Of a stretch of DNA of 64,000 nucleotides, positions 63,532-64,000 are shown in pieces. The position numbers and the translations under genes were made by a program. The DNA comes from Podarcis raffonei (taxonomy: Eukaryota; Chordata; Lepidosauria; Squamata; Lacertidae). The stretch covers positions 31,025,183-31,089,182 of the forward strand of contig NC_070612.1 of the NCBI RefSeq assembly GCF_027172205.1, written 5' to 3'. The notes beneath the pieces are model-generated. The model worked only from the letters and a program-made list of their open reading frames with translations, ran no database searches and had not been told where the DNA came from. Each line of letters opens with the position of its first letter. Positions within the stretch are counted from its first letter, which is position 1.

Positions 63532-64000
63532 GTAAGACTATACCTTATTCTTTCTCTGAAGAGGGGCAAAAATAGCTGAGATGTGTATGGGATTGCAGCC
63601 CTAAAGCAAAAATCCAAAACATACTTGATTTCAATGGACTAAGCATGCTTAAGACTACAACCCTTACTGGGCAAAAAGATCCACTGAACACTGCAATTTA
63701 CTTCTCAGTAAATATGCATGGCACTGCACTGCACATCTTTGTTGAATTGTCTTTTATTTACAATATTTTATTTAGTACAGTTGTAATAGTTTGCTGGAAT
63801 ACTTATTGGAAAAGATGTGTCTGGATAATTCGGAGATTTCAGAGCACAGAGTTTTTATTCCATGGGAAGAACTGTTTGATTCTTCTCTTTTAGCGAACAC
63901 TGTGCCCACAGATTTTCAAGTTTTTCTCCACAATAGTGAAAACTAGAAAATCAATTTTCACATTAATGCAGTAGACTGATTGCATGAATGTGTGGATACA

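Overview
The window is vertebrate nuclear DNA, almost certainly from a squamate lizard. The coding exons read as occludin, tricellulin (MARVELD2), RAD17, AK6 and CCDC125 when compared with remembered human protein sequences. The order and strands match the human 5q13 block CCDC125-AK6-RAD17-MARVELD2-OCLN, seen here in reverse. The repeats are typical of lizards: Sauria-type SINEs ending in a Bov-B-like tail, other tRNA-derived SINEs, L2/CR1-group LINEs, L1 remnants and many small hAT and Tc1/mariner-like MITEs. A lacertid-like species is a guess. No virus-like element, CRISPR array or bacterial-style operon was seen.

Layout. Positions 1-16.9 kb hold OCLN on the minus strand: exon 4 (6334-6492), exon 3 (8346-9048), exon 2 (12883-12955) and a CpG-rich promoter near 16.2-16.9 kb. 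The exons for the cytoplasmic tail were not found and probably lie left of the window. Positions 16.9-29.7 kb are intergenic and dense in repeats. Positions 29.7-36.9 kb hold the complete MARVELD2 coding region (minus, six coding exons, 555 codons) with its CpG promoter. Positions 37.4-51.0 kb hold RAD17 (minus, sixteen coding exons, 681 codons). A CpG-rich promoter at about 50.9-51.5 kb, holding a TATG microsatellite, lies between RAD17 and AK6 (plus, five exons, 51514-53674, 171 codons). Positions 53.7-57.3 kb are intergenic. A CpG promoter near 57.4-57.7 kb precedes CCDC125 (plus), whose first four recognised coding exons lie at 60507-63531; the rest lies beyond the right edge.

Function. 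OCLN and MARVELD2 are paralogous MARVEL-domain tight-junction proteins, of bicellular and tricellular contacts respectively. RAD17 is the clamp loader of the DNA-damage checkpoint. AK6 is a small nuclear adenylate kinase/ATPase. CCDC125 is a coiled-coil protein linked to cell motility. The genes share a conserved neighbourhood, not one pathway.

I found no undescribed biological system. The more unusual points are a four-residue tandem repeat in the first extracellular loop of occludin, a GC-AG intron in RAD17, no TAF9 reading frame in the AK6 locus, a microsatellite inside the shared RAD17/AK6 promoter, a 5S-rRNA-derived SINE, and several nested or foldback transposon insertions whose order can be read from their target-site duplications.
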